From an uncultured beta proteobacterium (GTDB taxonomy: Bacteria; Pseudomonadota; Gammaproteobacteria; Burkholderiales; Burkholderiaceae_E), in the NCBI GenBank assembly GCA_903934295.1, contig CAIZNI010000016.1, positions 62,001-126,000 on the forward strand: a DNA stretch of 64,000 nt, written 5' to 3'. The position numbers and the translations under genes were made by a program. Under the pieces are notes generated by a model. The model had not been told where the DNA came from. It ran no database searches and saw nothing but the letters and a program-made list of their open reading frames with translations. How positions within the stretch are numbered: position 1 is the stretch's first letter; each line of letters starts with the position of its first letter. Below are positions 1 to 9,900 of this stretch, piece by piece.

Positions 1-685
1 CGCCGCTGAGGTCCCGGGCGGTCAGCGCCGTCGGCGTGGAACCGATGCTGACCACCGGTGCCGGGTAACCGGCGGCGCGCAGCCGCTGCGCGGCCAGCAC
101 CGCACCGGCCCGCTCCTGCTCGGCCATGGCCTCGAGCGCGCCAGTCGAGCGGCAGTTGTACGACTCGCCCGCGTGCGTAAGCACGCCCTGCAGGCGCACC
201 GACGGCGAGCGCAGCGCGTCGGCCACCACCAGCAGTTCGGGGGCGGCCGGGGCGATTCCCCCGCGATGCCCGTCGGTGTCGATCTCGATCAGCACATCGA
301 GACGTTCGGGGCGGCCCTGCATGAAAGCGGTCAGTGCCGAGGCCGCCTCCACCGAGTCGAGAATGACCGACAACTGCACGCCGCTGGCCAGCAGCGCCAT
401 CGCATGGGTCAGCTTGTTCGGGGAAATGCCCACCGCATAGACGATGTCGCGAAAGCCGGCCTGCGCGAACCGGTCGGCCTCTCGCAGCGTGGACACGGTG
501 ATCGGGCCCGGGACCCCGCCGCTCATGGCCAGGGCCACCTCGAGGCACTTGGCGGTCTTCACATGCGGTCGCAGGAACGGGCCTGGCGCGGGCAGGCGAT
601 CGCGCAGGCGCGTGATGTTCGCGTGCATGCGCGCTTCGTCAAGCAGGAGCGCCGGGGTCTCCAGCGCAGTCAGTTCGATCGCCAT
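1..685 (-). CDS. D-threonine aldolase / DSD1-like PLP enzyme (3' part cut by window edge)
   Basis: This is a fold-type III PLP enzyme of the alanine racemase N-terminal / DSD1 family, whose members act on D-threonine, D-serine or 3-hydroxy-D-aspartate. The visible N-terminal 228 residues begin MAIELTALETPALLLDEARM. The predicted PLP lysine is K43 in RPHVKTAKC, and the barrel motif LIEIDTDGHRGG and the conserved THAGESYN segment are both present. The gene runs off the left edge, so the C-terminal metal-binding domain is not visible. The start lies 8 nt after the GST stop, so the two are probably co-transcribed. The substrate cannot be settled from this fragment. Confidence 0.8.
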   Translation of the reverse strand, partial: MAIELTALETPALLLDEARMHANITRLRDRLPAPGPFLRPHVKTAKCLEVALAMSGGVPGPITVSTLREADRFAQAGFRDIVYAVGISPNKLTHAMALLASGVQLSVILDSVEAASALTAFMQGRPERLDVLIEIDTDGHRGGIAPAAPELLVVADALRSPSVRLQGVLTHAGESYNCRSTGALEAMAEQERAGAVLAAQRLRAAGYPAPVVSIGSTPTALTARDLSG

Positions 686-693
686 CGGCGTGC

Positions 694-1332
694 TCAGGCC
701 TGACGGGCGAAGCGGTAGGGCCCGCCCACCGCCAGCGCACGCTGATAGGCCGGGCGCGACTGGATGCGGGTCAGGAAGGCGTCCATGTTCGGATAGTCGG
801 ACAGCGGGCCGCGCAGGCTGCCCGCTTCGAACACGAAGGACATCTGGATGTCGGCGCCGGTGAGCGCGTCACCGACGAAATACTCGCGACCCTGCAGCGC
901 GGCCTCGATGTAGGCGAAATGATTGTGCAGTTCGCCCTCGATCCGGGGCGCCAGCGGTGCGCCGGCCTCGCCGAGCCGCCCGACATAGAGCTTGAGCATC
1001 AGCGGCAGCATCGCCGAGCCTTCGGCGAAATGCAGCCAGTGCTGGTAGGCGACGAAATCGGGCGAAGCCATGTCGGACGCCGGCGCGAAGCGGCCGTCGC
1101 CGTGACGGCGGATCAGGTAGTCGATGATCAGGCCCGATTCGGCCACCACCAGCCCGTCGTCGGTGATCACCGGCGACTTGCCCAGCGGATGCACCGCCTT
1201 GAGCGCCGGCGGCGCGAGATTGGTGACGGCATCGCGCTGGTAGTTGACCACCTCGTAAGGCTTGCCGATTTCCTCGAGCAGCCAGAGCACGCGCTGCGAG
1301 CGGGAGTGATTCAGGTGATGCAGGGTGATCAT
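694..1332 (-). CDS. Glutathione S-transferase family protein
   Basis: A soluble 212-residue GST. The N-terminal thioredoxin-like domain starts MITLHHLNHSRSQRVLWLLEE, and S13 in HSRSQR fits a catalytic serine. Conserved SPVITDDGLVVAES supplies the cis-Pro and glutathione-binding residues, and the alpha-helical C-terminal domain carries GDALTGADIQMSFV. I chose the internal ATG because homology begins there; an upstream in-frame start would add 12 unrelated residues. The substrate is unknown. It sits just upstream of the D-threonine-aldolase-like gene on the same strand. Confidence 0.88.
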   Translation of the reverse strand: MITLHHLNHSRSQRVLWLLEEIGKPYEVVNYQRDAVTNLAPPALKAVHPLGKSPVITDDGLVVAESGLIIDYLIRRHGDGRFAPASDMASPDFVAYQHWLHFAEGSAMLPLMLKLYVGRLGEAGAPLAPRIEGELHNHFAYIEAALQGREYFVGDALTGADIQMSFVFEAGSLRGPLSDYPNMDAFLTRIQSRPAYQRALAVGGPYRFARQA

Positions 1333-1410
1333 GGCGCGGCCTCGGGAAAAAACCGCAGGTTGCCACAAGGGCGCCAGCGCGCCAAAGGCGCCGTCGTCCG
1401 AGCGGACCGC

Positions 1411-1505
1411 TCAGGCAGCGCCGAGTTGACCGGTCAGGCGGCGCCGAGCACCCCCGGTCAAGCGGCGCCGAGCACCCCCAGTCAAGCGGCGCCGAGCACC
1501 CCGAG
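1411..1505. repeat. 24-bp tandem repeat made from the 3' end of the esterase gene
   Basis: There are four head-to-tail units, each beginning TCA (TGA on the minus strand): 23 bp at 1411-1433, then three of 24 bp at 1434, 1458 and 1482. Read on the minus strand each unit resembles the terminal esterase codons (GVLGAA-stop). The last unit is inside the gene and the others lie past its stop. Units two to four differ at one or two positions; the outermost is more diverged. Confidence 0.85.
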
Positions 1506-2156
1506 CAGCCAGCGGTTCAGATCGACGATCTCGTCCTGGCACACGCTGTGCTCGATCGGGTACTCATGCCAGTCCACCGGATAGCCGAGCGCGCGCAGGC
1601 GATCGCGCGAGCTGCAGGCGCGTGCGAGCACCACCATCGGGTCGAACAGGCCGTGCGCCATGAACACCGGCACGCCGGCATTGGCGGGATGCGCCTCGGC
1701 CTCGGTCGTGGCGGCCAGCGGCAGATAGCCCGACAGGGCCACGATGCCGGCCAGGCGCTGCGGATGGCGCAGCCCGGTCATCAGCGCCATCGCGCAGCCC
1801 TGCGAGAACCCGGCGAGCACGATCCGCTGCGCGGGCACCCCGCGCTCGATTTCGCGCTCGATCAGACCCTGCACCGTCGCCTGCGACGCCCGCAGCCCAG
1901 CCTCGTCCTCGCGCCGCACGCCGCCGGGCGACGGCTGCGAGATGTCGTACCAGGCGCGCATCACATGGCCGGCATTGAGCGACACCGGGCGCGGCGGTGC
2001 GCTCGGGAACACGAACCGAACCGCACCGGCGGCCGACAGGTCGAGCTCCTCGCAGATCGGCACGAAATCATGGCCATCGGCACCCAGCCCGTGCAGCACG
2101 ATCAGGCTGGCCCGCGGATCGGGAGCGGATTCGAATTCGATGATTTCGAGCGACAT
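1482..2156 (-). CDS. Carboxylesterase / phospholipase family alpha-beta hydrolase
   Basis: A 224-residue cytosolic serine hydrolase of the carboxylesterase/lysophospholipase (YpfH/EstB-like) family. The oxyanion segment is LIVLHGLGADGHDF, the nucleophile motif is GFSQG (in VLAGFSQGCAMAL), the acid lies in HGLFDPMV and the catalytic histidine in YPIEHSVCQDE. The start chosen is MSLEIIEFESAPDPR, which matches the family; 30 extra upstream codons have no family resemblance. It is divergent from the DapA-family gene. The 3' end coincides with one unit of a 24-bp tandem repeat. The substrate is unknown. Confidence 0.85.
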   Translation of the reverse strand: MSLEIIEFESAPDPRASLIVLHGLGADGHDFVPICEELDLSAAGAVRFVFPSAPPRPVSLNAGHVMRAWYDISQPSPGGVRREDEAGLRASQATVQGLIEREIERGVPAQRIVLAGFSQGCAMALMTGLRHPQRLAGIVALSGYLPLAATTEAEAHPANAGVPVFMAHGLFDPMVVLARACSSRDRLRALGYPVDWHEYPIEHSVCQDEIVDLNRWLLGVLGAA

Positions 2157-2244
2157 GACAAGGCCTGCGGCAGTGATGGAGCGCCGATGGTAACCGCGCC
2201 CGCAGGCATACTGGCGCCTTCGTTCACCCGCCGGACCGTTCACC

Positions 2245-3180
2245 ATGAAACTGTCTCCCGACGCCCGCGGCGTCTATGCGATCGCCCCCACGCCGTTCGC
2301 CTCCGACGGCGCGATCGACCACGACTCGCTGCACCGGATGTGCGACTTCTATCTGAAGGCGGGGGTCACCGGGATCACCGTGCTCGGCCAGCTCGGCGAG
2401 GCCCCGAAGCTGGAGGCCGCCGAAAGCCTGACGATCGTCGCCGAGGTGGTCCGGCGCATGCCGGTGCCGGTGGTCGTCGGCGTCACCGCGCCCGGGTTTG
2501 CGGCGATGCGGGCGCTGGCGCGCGATTCGATGGCCGCCGGGGCAGCCGGGGTGATGATCGCCCCGCCCAACACCCTGCGCACCGATGACCAGATCGTGGG
2601 CTACTACCGCCAGGCGGTCGAGGCGATCGGGGCCGACATCCCGTTCGTGATCCAGGACTACCCGCTGACCTTCAGCGTGGTGATGAGCCCGGGTGTGATC
2701 GGGCGCATCATCACCGAGAACCCGTCGTGCGTGATGCTCAAGCACGAGGACTGGCCGGGGCTGGAGAAGATCTCGGCGCTGCGCGCCCGCGAGCGCGAGG
2801 GCACGCTGCGCCATGTGTCGATCCTGTGCGGCAATGGCGGGCTGTTCCTCGACTTCGAAACCGAGCGCGGCGCCGACGGCGCGATGACCGGCTACTGCTT
2901 CCCCGAGATGCTGGTCGGGGTGGCCGAGCTGACTGCCGCCGGGCAGCGCGACGCGGCGCATGACCTGTTCGATGCGCACCTGCCGCTGGTTCGCTACGAG
3001 CAGCAGCCCGGCGTCGGTCTGGCGGTGCGCAAGTACGTGATGATGCGGCGCGGCGTGCTGGCCAGCGATGCCCAGCGGCGCCCGGCCGCCCCCCTGACCC
3101 CGGCCACCCGGACCGAGGTCGATTACCTGCTCGATCGCCTGGAAAAGCGCTACCCGTGGAAACACTCGACAGTGTGGTGA
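2245..3180 (+). CDS. Dihydrodipicolinate synthase / N-acetylneuraminate lyase family aldolase
   Basis: A class I (Schiff-base) aldolase/dehydratase of 311 residues. The catalytic tyrosine is Y139 in IQDYPL and the Schiff-base lysine is K166 in [11 protein letters not shown]. The usual GTTGE substrate loop reads GQLGE (residues 48-52), so the true substrate is probably not that of DapA. A second role in lysine synthesis is unlikely given the neighbours. The 3' end overlaps the next flavoprotein gene by 25 nt, which implies coupled translation and a shared catabolic pathway, perhaps of a 2-oxo or 2-hydroxy acid. That role is inference. Confidence 0.82.
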   Translation: MKLSPDARGVYAIAPTPFASDGAIDHDSLHRMCDFYLKAGVTGITVLGQLGEAPKLEAAESLTIVAEVVRRMPVPVVVGVTAPGFAAMRALARDSMAAGAAGVMIAPPNTLRTDDQIVGYYRQAVEAIGADIPFVIQDYPLTFSVVMSPGVIGRIITENPSCVMLKHEDWPGLEKISALRAREREGTLRHVSILCGNGGLFLDFETERGADGAMTGYCFPEMLVGVAELTAAGQRDAAHDLFDAHLPLVRYEQQPGVGLAVRKYVMMRRGVLASDAQRRPAAPLTPATRTEVDYLLDRLEKRYPWKHSTVW

Positions 3181-4280
3181 TCGGGGCCGGCGCGGTCGGT
3201 CTGGCGGTGGCGCGCGCGCTGGCGCGCAGCGGCCGCGAGGTGGTCATTCTCGAGGCGGCCGACGCCTTCGGCACCGAGACCAGCTCGCGCAACAGCGAGG
3301 TCATCCACGCCGGCATCTACTATCCGGCAGGCTCGCTGAAGGCGCGCCTGTGCGTGCAGGGGCGCCGCCAGCTCTACGCCTATTGCGAAGAGCGCGGCAT
3401 CGCCCATCGGCGCTGCGGCAAGCTGATCGTGGCCAACGGCGACGCGCAGATCGCGCAGCTGGCGGGCATCGAACGCCACGCCCTGGCCAATGGGGTGGAG
3501 GAACTGCAGATGCTCGACGCCGGGCAGGCGCGCGCGCTGGAGCCCGCCCTGCGCTGCGACGCGGCCCTGCTCTCCCCGGTCACCGGCATCATCGACAGTC
3601 ACTCGCTGATGCTCGCGCTGCTGGGCGATGCCCAGGACCACGGCGCGATGCTGGCCCTGCGCAGTCCGCTGCTGGGCGCGCGCGCGGTACCCGGCGGGTT
3701 CGTGCTGCGGGTGGGCGGCGACGAGCCGATGGAGCTCACCGCGCGCGAGCTCATCAACAGCGCCGGTCTGCACGCGCCGGCCCTGGCCGCGCGGATCGAG
3801 GGGCTGCCTGCGGCCAGTCTGCCCACCGGACGGCTGTGCAAGGGCAACTATTTCACGCTGGCCGGCCGTCCGCCCTTTTCGCGGCTGATCTATCCGGTGC
3901 CCGAAAGCGCCGGACTGGGCGTTCACCTGACGCTGGACCTGGCAGGCCAGGGACGCTTCGGGCCGGATGTGCAGTGGATCGACGAGATCGACTATGCGGT
4001 CGACCCACGGCGCAGCGAGGGCTTCGAGCAGGCGATCCGCAGTTACTGGCCGGGACTGCCCGACGGCGCGCTGGCGCCCGACTACAGCGGGATCCGACCC
4101 AAGATCAACGGCCCGACGGAAGCGGCGGCCGATTTCGCGATCCAGTCGAGCGCGGACCATTGCCTGCCGGGCCTGGTGAACCTGTTCGGCATCGAGTCGC
4201 CCGGCCTGACTTCCTGTCTGGCGATCGGCGCGGAAGTCCTCGCCCGGCTCGATGACCACCGCCCATCGGCTGCCCGCTGA
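3156..4280 (+). CDS. FAD-dependent oxidoreductase, L-2-hydroxyglutarate oxidase-like
   Basis: A 374-residue DAO-superfamily flavoprotein. The N-terminal dinucleotide-binding motif is [17 protein letters not shown], followed by [16 protein letters not shown] and [11 protein letters not shown], the pattern seen in L-2-hydroxyglutarate dehydrogenase/oxidase (LhgO/L2HGDH). The C-terminal part has SGIRPKI and [11 protein letters not shown], also typical. It probably oxidises a 2-hydroxyacid and passes electrons to quinone or O2. It starts 25 nt inside the DapA-family gene, so the two products very likely serve one pathway. The exact substrate is not fixed by the sequence. Confidence 0.82.
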   Translation: METLDSVVIGAGAVGLAVARALARSGREVVILEAADAFGTETSSRNSEVIHAGIYYPAGSLKARLCVQGRRQLYAYCEERGIAHRRCGKLIVANGDAQIAQLAGIERHALANGVEELQMLDAGQARALEPALRCDAALLSPVTGIIDSHSLMLALLGDAQDHGAMLALRSPLLGARAVPGGFVLRVGGDEPMELTARELINSAGLHAPALAARIEGLPAASLPTGRLCKGNYFTLAGRPPFSRLIYPVPESAGLGVHLTLDLAGQGRFGPDVQWIDEIDYAVDPRRSEGFEQAIRSYWPGLPDGALAPDYSGIRPKINGPTEAAADFAIQSSADHCLPGLVNLFGIESPGLTSCLAIGAEVLARLDDHRPSAAR

Positions 4281-4323
4281 ACACCCGGCGCCCGCTGACC
4301 ATCCACCACTCCTGAAAGAGCCG

Positions 4324-5304
4324 ATGGCCGCTGCCTCGCCGACCACCCGCGCACCGGCCTCACCGGCCGGCGTCGCCGCGCCACCGACGCTGACGCTGCG
4401 TCATGGGATCGAACTGCTGCTGCTGTCGCTGATCTGGGGCGCGGCCTACCTGTTCACCCGGTCAGCGGTGCCGGACTTCGGACCGGTCACCCTGATCACG
4501 CTGCGGATGGGGATCGCCGCGGCATTGCTGCTGCCGATCCTGATGATGCGCGGCGGCCTGCCGCTGCTGCGCGAGCACGCCGCCCTGTTCGCGATTCAGG
4601 GCACCGCGTTCACCGCGCTGTCGTTCGTGCTGATCGCCTGGTCGGCGCTCACGCTGAGCGCGGGACTGACCGCGATCCTCAACGCCACCGCCCCGATGTT
4701 CGGCGCGGTGGTTGCCTGGGTGTGGCTGCGCGAGCGCATCGGCCCCTGGCGCGTGGTCGGCCTGATGGTGGGCATGGCCGGGGTGGCGGTGCTGTTCTGG
4801 GGCAAGGTTTCGCTGCGCCTGGATGCGTCGTCGCTCACGCTGAGCCTGGCGGTGCTGGCCGGGCTCGGATCGTCGCTGGTCTGGGGGATGGCGGCGAACT
4901 TCTCGCGGGTGCGGATGGCGGGCATCGACCCGCTGGCGGTCACCACCGGCACGATGCTGGCCGCGTCGCTCGCGCTGGCGCCGCTGGCCTGGGCGGAGTG
5001 GCATGGCGCGTGGGGCCCGGTGCGCACCCAGGTGCCGGGCTTGCGTGCCTGGCTCGAGGCGCTGTTCCTGGGCGTGTTCAGCTCCGGTCTGGGGATGCTG
5101 ATGTATTTCCGGCTGCTGCGCGAAGTGGGCACCGTGCCGACGATGTCGGTGACCTTCCTGAACCCGGTGGTGGCGATCGTCTCGGGCGCCCTCTACCTGG
5201 GCGAAGCGATCACGCTCCAGATGATGATCGGCTGCGCGATCGTGCTGACCGGCACCGCGCTGGCGGTCGGGCTGGTGCCGCGACGCGCTGCGCAACTCAG
5301 CTGA
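4324..5304 (+). CDS. EamA/DMT-family transporter
   Basis: A 326-residue inner-membrane protein with two EamA repeats and about ten hydrophobic helices, from LLLLSLIWGAAYLFTRSA near the N-terminus to the last helix MMIGCAIVLTGTALAVGLV. Family members export amino acids or other metabolites. The chosen ATG has an AAAGAG ribosome-binding site 5 nt upstream. An earlier in-frame ATG at 4252 lies inside the flavoprotein gene and has no clear ribosome-binding site. The 3' end overlaps the convergent GNAT gene by 8 nt. The substrate is unknown. Confidence 0.87.
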   Translation: MAAASPTTRAPASPAGVAAPPTLTLRHGIELLLLSLIWGAAYLFTRSAVPDFGPVTLITLRMGIAAALLLPILMMRGGLPLLREHAALFAIQGTAFTALSFVLIAWSALTLSAGLTAILNATAPMFGAVVAWVWLRERIGPWRVVGLMVGMAGVAVLFWGKVSLRLDASSLTLSLAVLAGLGSSLVWGMAANFSRVRMAGIDPLAVTTGTMLAASLALAPLAWAEWHGAWGPVRTQVPGLRAWLEALFLGVFSSGLGMLMYFRLLREVGTVPTMSVTFLNPVVAIVSGALYLGEAITLQMMIGCAIVLTGTALAVGLVPRRAAQLS

Positions 5305-5611
5305 GCAGGCCGGTCACCTCGGGGTGGCGCCGCGCCCAGGCCCGGACATAGGAGCACAAGGGCGTCACCGTGAGGCCGGCTGCGCCAGCGTGGTCGAACA
5401 CCGCCCGGACCAGCACCGAGGCCAGACCACGGCCTTCGAGCGCCGGCGGCACTTCGGTGTGGTGGACGACCATCGCGCGCCCCACCATCCGGTAGTCGGC
5501 CCGGCACAGCCGGCCTTCCACCCGCAGCTCGAAGCAGTGGCGCTGCGGATCATGGCGCACATCCGCCGGTGACGGTGACGCGGGCACTGCGGCGGGCGGG
5601 TGCTCAGACAT
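5297..5611 (-). CDS. Small GNAT-family N-acetyltransferase (COG2388 type)
   Basis: A 104-residue single-domain acetyltransferase of the YjdJ/COG2388 class. The acetyl-CoA binding region is [20 protein letters not shown], followed by the family tail [14 protein letters not shown]. The chosen ATG (MSEHPP) overlaps the ispF stop by 8 nt, so it is the last gene of the ispD-ispF transcript. An ATG four codons upstream ([10 protein letters not shown]) is the alternative. The acceptor substrate is unknown. Confidence 0.8.
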   Translation of the reverse strand: MSEHPPAAVPASPSPADVRHDPQRHCFELRVEGRLCRADYRMVGRAMVVHHTEVPPALEGRGLASVLVRAVFDHAGAAGLTVTPLCSYVRAWARRHPEVTGLLS

Positions 5612-6092
5612 GATCGAGTCCAATCAGCAGCACCACCGCCTGCGCCGCGATGCCTTCGGCGCGCCCCTCGAAGCCCAGGCGCTCGTTGGTCTTGGCCTTG
5701 ACATTGACCAGGCCGGGCGCGACCGCCAGGTCGGCGGCGATGTTGGCCACCATCGCCGGAATGTGCGGTGCCATCCGCGGCGCCTGCGCGATGACGGTGC
5801 AATCGAGATTGTTCACCGCCCAGCCGGCGGTACGCACCAGCGCCAGGGTCGCGCGCAGCAGGTGGCGGCTGTCGGCCCCGCGCCAGCGCTCGTCGGTGTC
5901 CGGAAAATGCCGGCCGATGTCGCCCAGTCCCGCTGCGCCAAGCAGCGCATCGGTGATCGCGTGCAGCAGCACATCGGCATCCGAGTGGCCCAGCAGACCG
6001 CGCGGATGGGGAATGGTCACCCCGCCCACGATCAGCTGGCGCCCGGGCACCAGCGCATGCACGTCGTAGCCCTGTCCGATTCGAAACATCAT
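5604..6092 (-). CDS. ispF: 2-C-methyl-D-erythritol 2,4-cyclodiphosphate synthase
   Basis: The fifth enzyme of the MEP isoprenoid pathway; it cyclises CDP-methylerythritol 2-phosphate to MEcPP and releases CMP. The 162 residues start [14 protein letters not shown], whose D10 and H12 bind the metal. The [20 protein letters not shown] and [11 protein letters not shown] motifs and the [14 protein letters not shown]-binding tail are all present. The start ATGATG overlaps the ispD stop by 4 nt and follows an AGGAG. The ispD-ispF adjacency is the usual betaproteobacterial arrangement. Confidence 0.97.
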   Translation of the reverse strand: MMFRIGQGYDVHALVPGRQLIVGGVTIPHPRGLLGHSDADVLLHAITDALLGAAGLGDIGRHFPDTDERWRGADSRHLLRATLALVRTAGWAVNNLDCTVIAQAPRMAPHIPAMVANIAADLAVAPGLVNVKAKTNERLGFEGRAEGIAAQAVVLLIGLDHV

Positions 6093-6874
6093 TCGCTCCT
6101 GCCTTGCGCAGGCCCCGCGAAGGGCCTCGCGGCGGTGCCCTCGGCACCGTGATCGCCGTCGACAGCACCGCCGTCGCCACCCTCGGCCAGCGCCGACAGC
6201 CATGCACCCATCAGGCGCAGGTCATCGGCGGTGGTGACCTTGAAATTGTGCCGCTCGCCCTCGATCAGGCGCGGCACATGGCCGGCCGCCTCCATCGCCC
6301 CCGCCTCGTCGGTGACGCCGGGGTGGTCCGTCAGCGCCGCCAGCAACAGGCCATGGCGGAACATCTGCGGGGTCTGGGCCAGCCACAGCCCCTCGCGCGA
6401 GACGGTGCGCTCGACCCGCGGCTGGCCAGCCGGCGCCTGCTTGACGGTATCGCTCACCGGAAGCGCGAGCAGTCCGCCCACCGGATCGTCCTGCAGCCCG
6501 GCGCGCAGGCGGTTCAGCGCCGCCAGGCTCAGGGCCGGACGGGCCGCATCATGCACCAGCACCCAGTCACCGGGCTGCCAGCCGGCACCGGCCGCCCGCA
6601 GTCCCGCCAGCACCGAATCGCGGCGGCTGGCACCGCCCACCGCGTGCACCTGGACGCGCGGCCAGTGCCCGACCAGTTCACCGGCGAGCGTGTCGCCGGG
6701 AGCGACCACCACCACCACCGTCTCGATGAACGGGGCCGTCAGCAGCGCCCGCACCGACCACTGCAGCAGCGAGCGGCCGGCGAGTTCGAGGTACTGCTTG
6801 GGCACGGCGGCGCCGACCCGGGCGCCGATACCGGCGGCGGGGACCACTGCATGAAAACGATCGTAAGAGGCCAT
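6089..6874 (-). CDS. ispD: 2-C-methyl-D-erythritol 4-phosphate cytidylyltransferase
   Basis: The third enzyme of the MEP pathway, making CDP-methylerythritol from MEP and CTP. The nucleotidyltransferase N-terminus reads [20 protein letters not shown] (the CTP loop with its conserved lysine). VHDAARP and the later [15 protein letters not shown] are standard IspD motifs. At 261 residues it is about 25 longer than typical because of a Gly/Asp-rich tail. It is divergent from mfd across a short gap that holds a perfect palindrome. Confidence 0.96.
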   Translation of the reverse strand: MASYDRFHAVVPAAGIGARVGAAVPKQYLELAGRSLLQWSVRALLTAPFIETVVVVVAPGDTLAGELVGHWPRVQVHAVGGASRRDSVLAGLRAAGAGWQPGDWVLVHDAARPALSLAALNRLRAGLQDDPVGGLLALPVSDTVKQAPAGQPRVERTVSREGLWLAQTPQMFRHGLLLAALTDHPGVTDEAGAMEAAGHVPRLIEGERHNFKVTTADDLRLMGAWLSALAEGGDGGAVDGDHGAEGTAARPFAGPAQGRSE

Positions 6875-6876
6875 CG

Positions 6877-6890
6877 GATAGAATTCTATC
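6877..6890. promoter_or_regulatory. Perfect 14-bp palindrome in the ispD/mfd divergent gap
   Basis: GATAGAATTCTATC is its own reverse complement and lies 3 bp upstream of the ispD ATG. On the plus strand it contains TAGAAT at 6879-6884, a 5/6 match to a -10 box that would place an mfd transcript start near 6891. On the minus strand the same TAGAAT would give an essentially leaderless ispD transcript. It could be a shared -10 region or an operator. No convincing -35 box was found. Confidence 0.4.
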
Positions 6891-6927
6891 TTTGCTGCCC
6901 CCGCGCAGCCTCGAGCACCGCCGCCCC

Positions 6928-9900
6928 TTGACCACCGCTGTCCCGCTGCCGGGTGCCCTGCTGGTTCCCGAAGACGCCCTCCCGCCGATCCCGACCCAGC
7001 CCCGGCCAGGCACCACGTTCGCCCTGGACGCCACTGCCGGTGTCGCAGACGCGCTGCTGCTCGCGCTGCTCGCGCGACGGCTCAATGCGCCTGCCCCTGC
7101 CGGCAAGGCCGACGGCGCGGTCGCCAGCATCCGCGTGCTGGCGGTACTGGCCGCCGGCGCCACCGATGCCCAGCGCCTGGCCATCGAGATCGCCTACTTC
7201 GATCCCGGCCTGCGGGTGCGGCTGCTGCCCGACTGGGAGACCCTGCCCTACGACAATTTCTCGCCGCACCAGGACCTGATCTCCGAGCGGCTGGACACGC
7301 TCTACAGCCTGCAGCAGGGCCACTGCGACGTGGTGGTGCTGGCCGCCACCTCGGCCTTGCAGCGCCTGGCGCCGGCCAGCTTCCTGGCCTCGCACACCTT
7401 CTTTTTCCAGAAGGGCCAGCGTCTGGACGAGGCGCAGCTGCGTGCGCAACTGGTGCTGGCGGGCTACGACCATGTCTCGCAAGTGGTCCGCCCGGGTGAA
7501 TACAGCGTGCGCGGCGGCCTCATCGACCTGTTCCCGATGGGCGCCACCCTGCCCTACCGGCTCGACCTGTTCGGCGACGAGGTCGAATCGATCCGCACCT
7601 TCGACCCCGACACCCAGCGCAGCCTGTACCCGATCGACCGGGTTCGGCTGCTGCCCGGACGCGAATTTCCAATGGACGAGGCGGCCCGCACCGAGTTCCG
7701 CGGACGCTGGCGCGAGCGCTTCGAAGGCGACCCCTCCCGATCGTCGGTGTACAAGGATGTCGGCAATGGCATCGCGCCGGCTGGCATCGAATACTGGCTG
7801 CCGCTCTTCTTCGAGGCCACCGCCACCTTCTTCGACTACCTGACCGAGGGGTCGGTGGTGCTCACCCACGGCGACGTACAGGAAGCGGTGCAGCGCTTCG
7901 GCCAGGAAACCGTGCAGCGCCACAAGTTCCTGGCCCACGACAATGAACGGCCGCTGCTGCGCCCCGATGAACTCTTCCTGTCGGGTGAACAGCTGTTCGT
8001 GCAGGCCTCCCGCTTCGGCCGTTTCAGCCTGTCCGGGGCGCGCGGGCGCGGCTGGGCACGGCCCCTGCCCGAGGTGGTGGTCAACCGGCGCGCCGAGCAG
8101 CCGCTGGCGGCGCTCGAGCGCCACCTGCTCGAATCGCCGCGGCGCAAGCTGATCGTCGCCGAGTCGCCCGGCCGGCGTGAAACGCTCTCGCAGATGTTCG
8201 CCGAGTACCAGCTGCTCGGTGGCATGGGTGCCAACCTGCCGATGATCGACGACTGGGCGGGATTCGCCCGCGGCGATGTCGAGATCGCGCTGGGCGTGGG
8301 GCCGCTGCACGACGGCTTCGTGCTCGAGGCCGCCGGCATCGACATCATCACTGAGGCCGAGCTGTTCGCCGGCGTCGCCCGGCGCACCGGTCGCGGCCGG
8401 CGCGAGGTGCAAAGCGATGTCGACGCGATCATCCGCGATCTCTCCGAGCTCAAGGTCGGCGATCCGGTGGTCCATGCGCATCACGGCATCGGCCGCTACC
8501 AGGGGCTGGTGAACCTCGATCTGGGCGATGGGCCGACCGAATTCCTGCACCTGGTCTACGCCAGCGACAGCACCCTCTATGTGCCGGTCTCGCAGCTGCA
8601 TGTGATCGGCCGCTACAGCGGCGCCTCGCCCGAAGACGCGCCACTGCACCAGCTCGGCTCCGGTCAGTGGGAAAAGGCGCGCCGGCGCGCGGCCCAGCAG
8701 GCCCGCGATGCCGCCGCCGAACTGCTCAACCTGTACGCACGCCGCGCGCTGCGCGAAGGACACGCCTTCCGGTTCAAGGCGCAGGACTACGAAGCCTTCG
8801 CCGAAGGCTTCGGCTTCGAGGAAACCCCCGATCAGCTGGCCGCCATCCACGCGGTGATGCAGGACATGGTGTCCGGCAAGCCGATGGACCGGCTGGTGTG
8901 CGGCGACGTCGGCTTCGGCAAGACCGAGGTCGCGCTGCGGGCCGCGTTCGTCGCGGCAGCCGACAGCCGCCAGGTGGCGGTGCTGGCGCCAACCACGCTG
9001 CTGGCCGAGCAGCATTTCCAGACCTTCTCCGACCGCTTCTCGAACTGGCCGATCCGCATCGCCGAGCTGTCGCGCTTCAAGTCGACCAAGGAAATCAAGT
9101 CGGCGATCGAAGGCATCAACGACGGTCGGGTCGACATCGTGATCGGCACCCACAAGCTGCTGTCGGCCGATGTGAAGTTCTCGCGGCTCGGACTGGTCAT
9201 CATCGACGAGGAGCACCGCTTCGGCGTGAAGCAGAAAGAGGCGCTGAAAGCCCTGCGCGCCGAGGTCGACGTGCTCACCCTGACCGCCACGCCGATCCCC
9301 CGCACGCTGGCCATGAGCCTGGAAGGCATCCGTGATTTCTCGGTGATCGCCACCGCGCCGCAAAAGCGCCTGGCGATCAAGACCTTCGTGCGGCGTGAGA
9401 CCGAAGGCACGATCCGCGAGGCGCTGCTGCGCGAGCTCAAGCGCGGCGGCCAGGTCTATTTCCTGCACAACGAGGTCGACACCATCCAGAACCGGCGCCA
9501 GATGCTCGAGGCGCTGGTGCCCGAGGCGCGAATCGCGGTGGCCCACGGCCAGATGCCCGAGCGCGAGCTCGAACGGGTGATGCGCGACTTCCACCAGCAG
9601 CGCTTCAACATCCTGCTGTGCACCACCATCATCGAGACCGGCATCGACGTGCCCAGCGCCAACACCATCGTGATGCACCGCGCCGACCGCTTCGGCCTGG
9701 CGCAGCTGCACCAGCTGCGCGGACGGGTCGGACGCTCGCACCACCAGGCCTACGCCTACCTGCTGATCCCCGACGAGACCGCGATCACCAAGGACGCCAC
9801 CAAGCGGCTCGAGGCGATCCAGATGATGGAAGAGCTCGGTTCGGGCTTCTACCTCGCGATGCACGACCTGGAAATCCGTGGTGCCGGCCAGGTGCTGGGC

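Noticed and set aside
3156-4280. Glycerol-3-phosphate dehydrogenase GlpD for the flavoprotein
   Set aside because: It is much shorter than GlpD, and its [15 protein letters not shown] and LKARLCVQG motifs fit the L-2-hydroxyglutarate oxidase group better.
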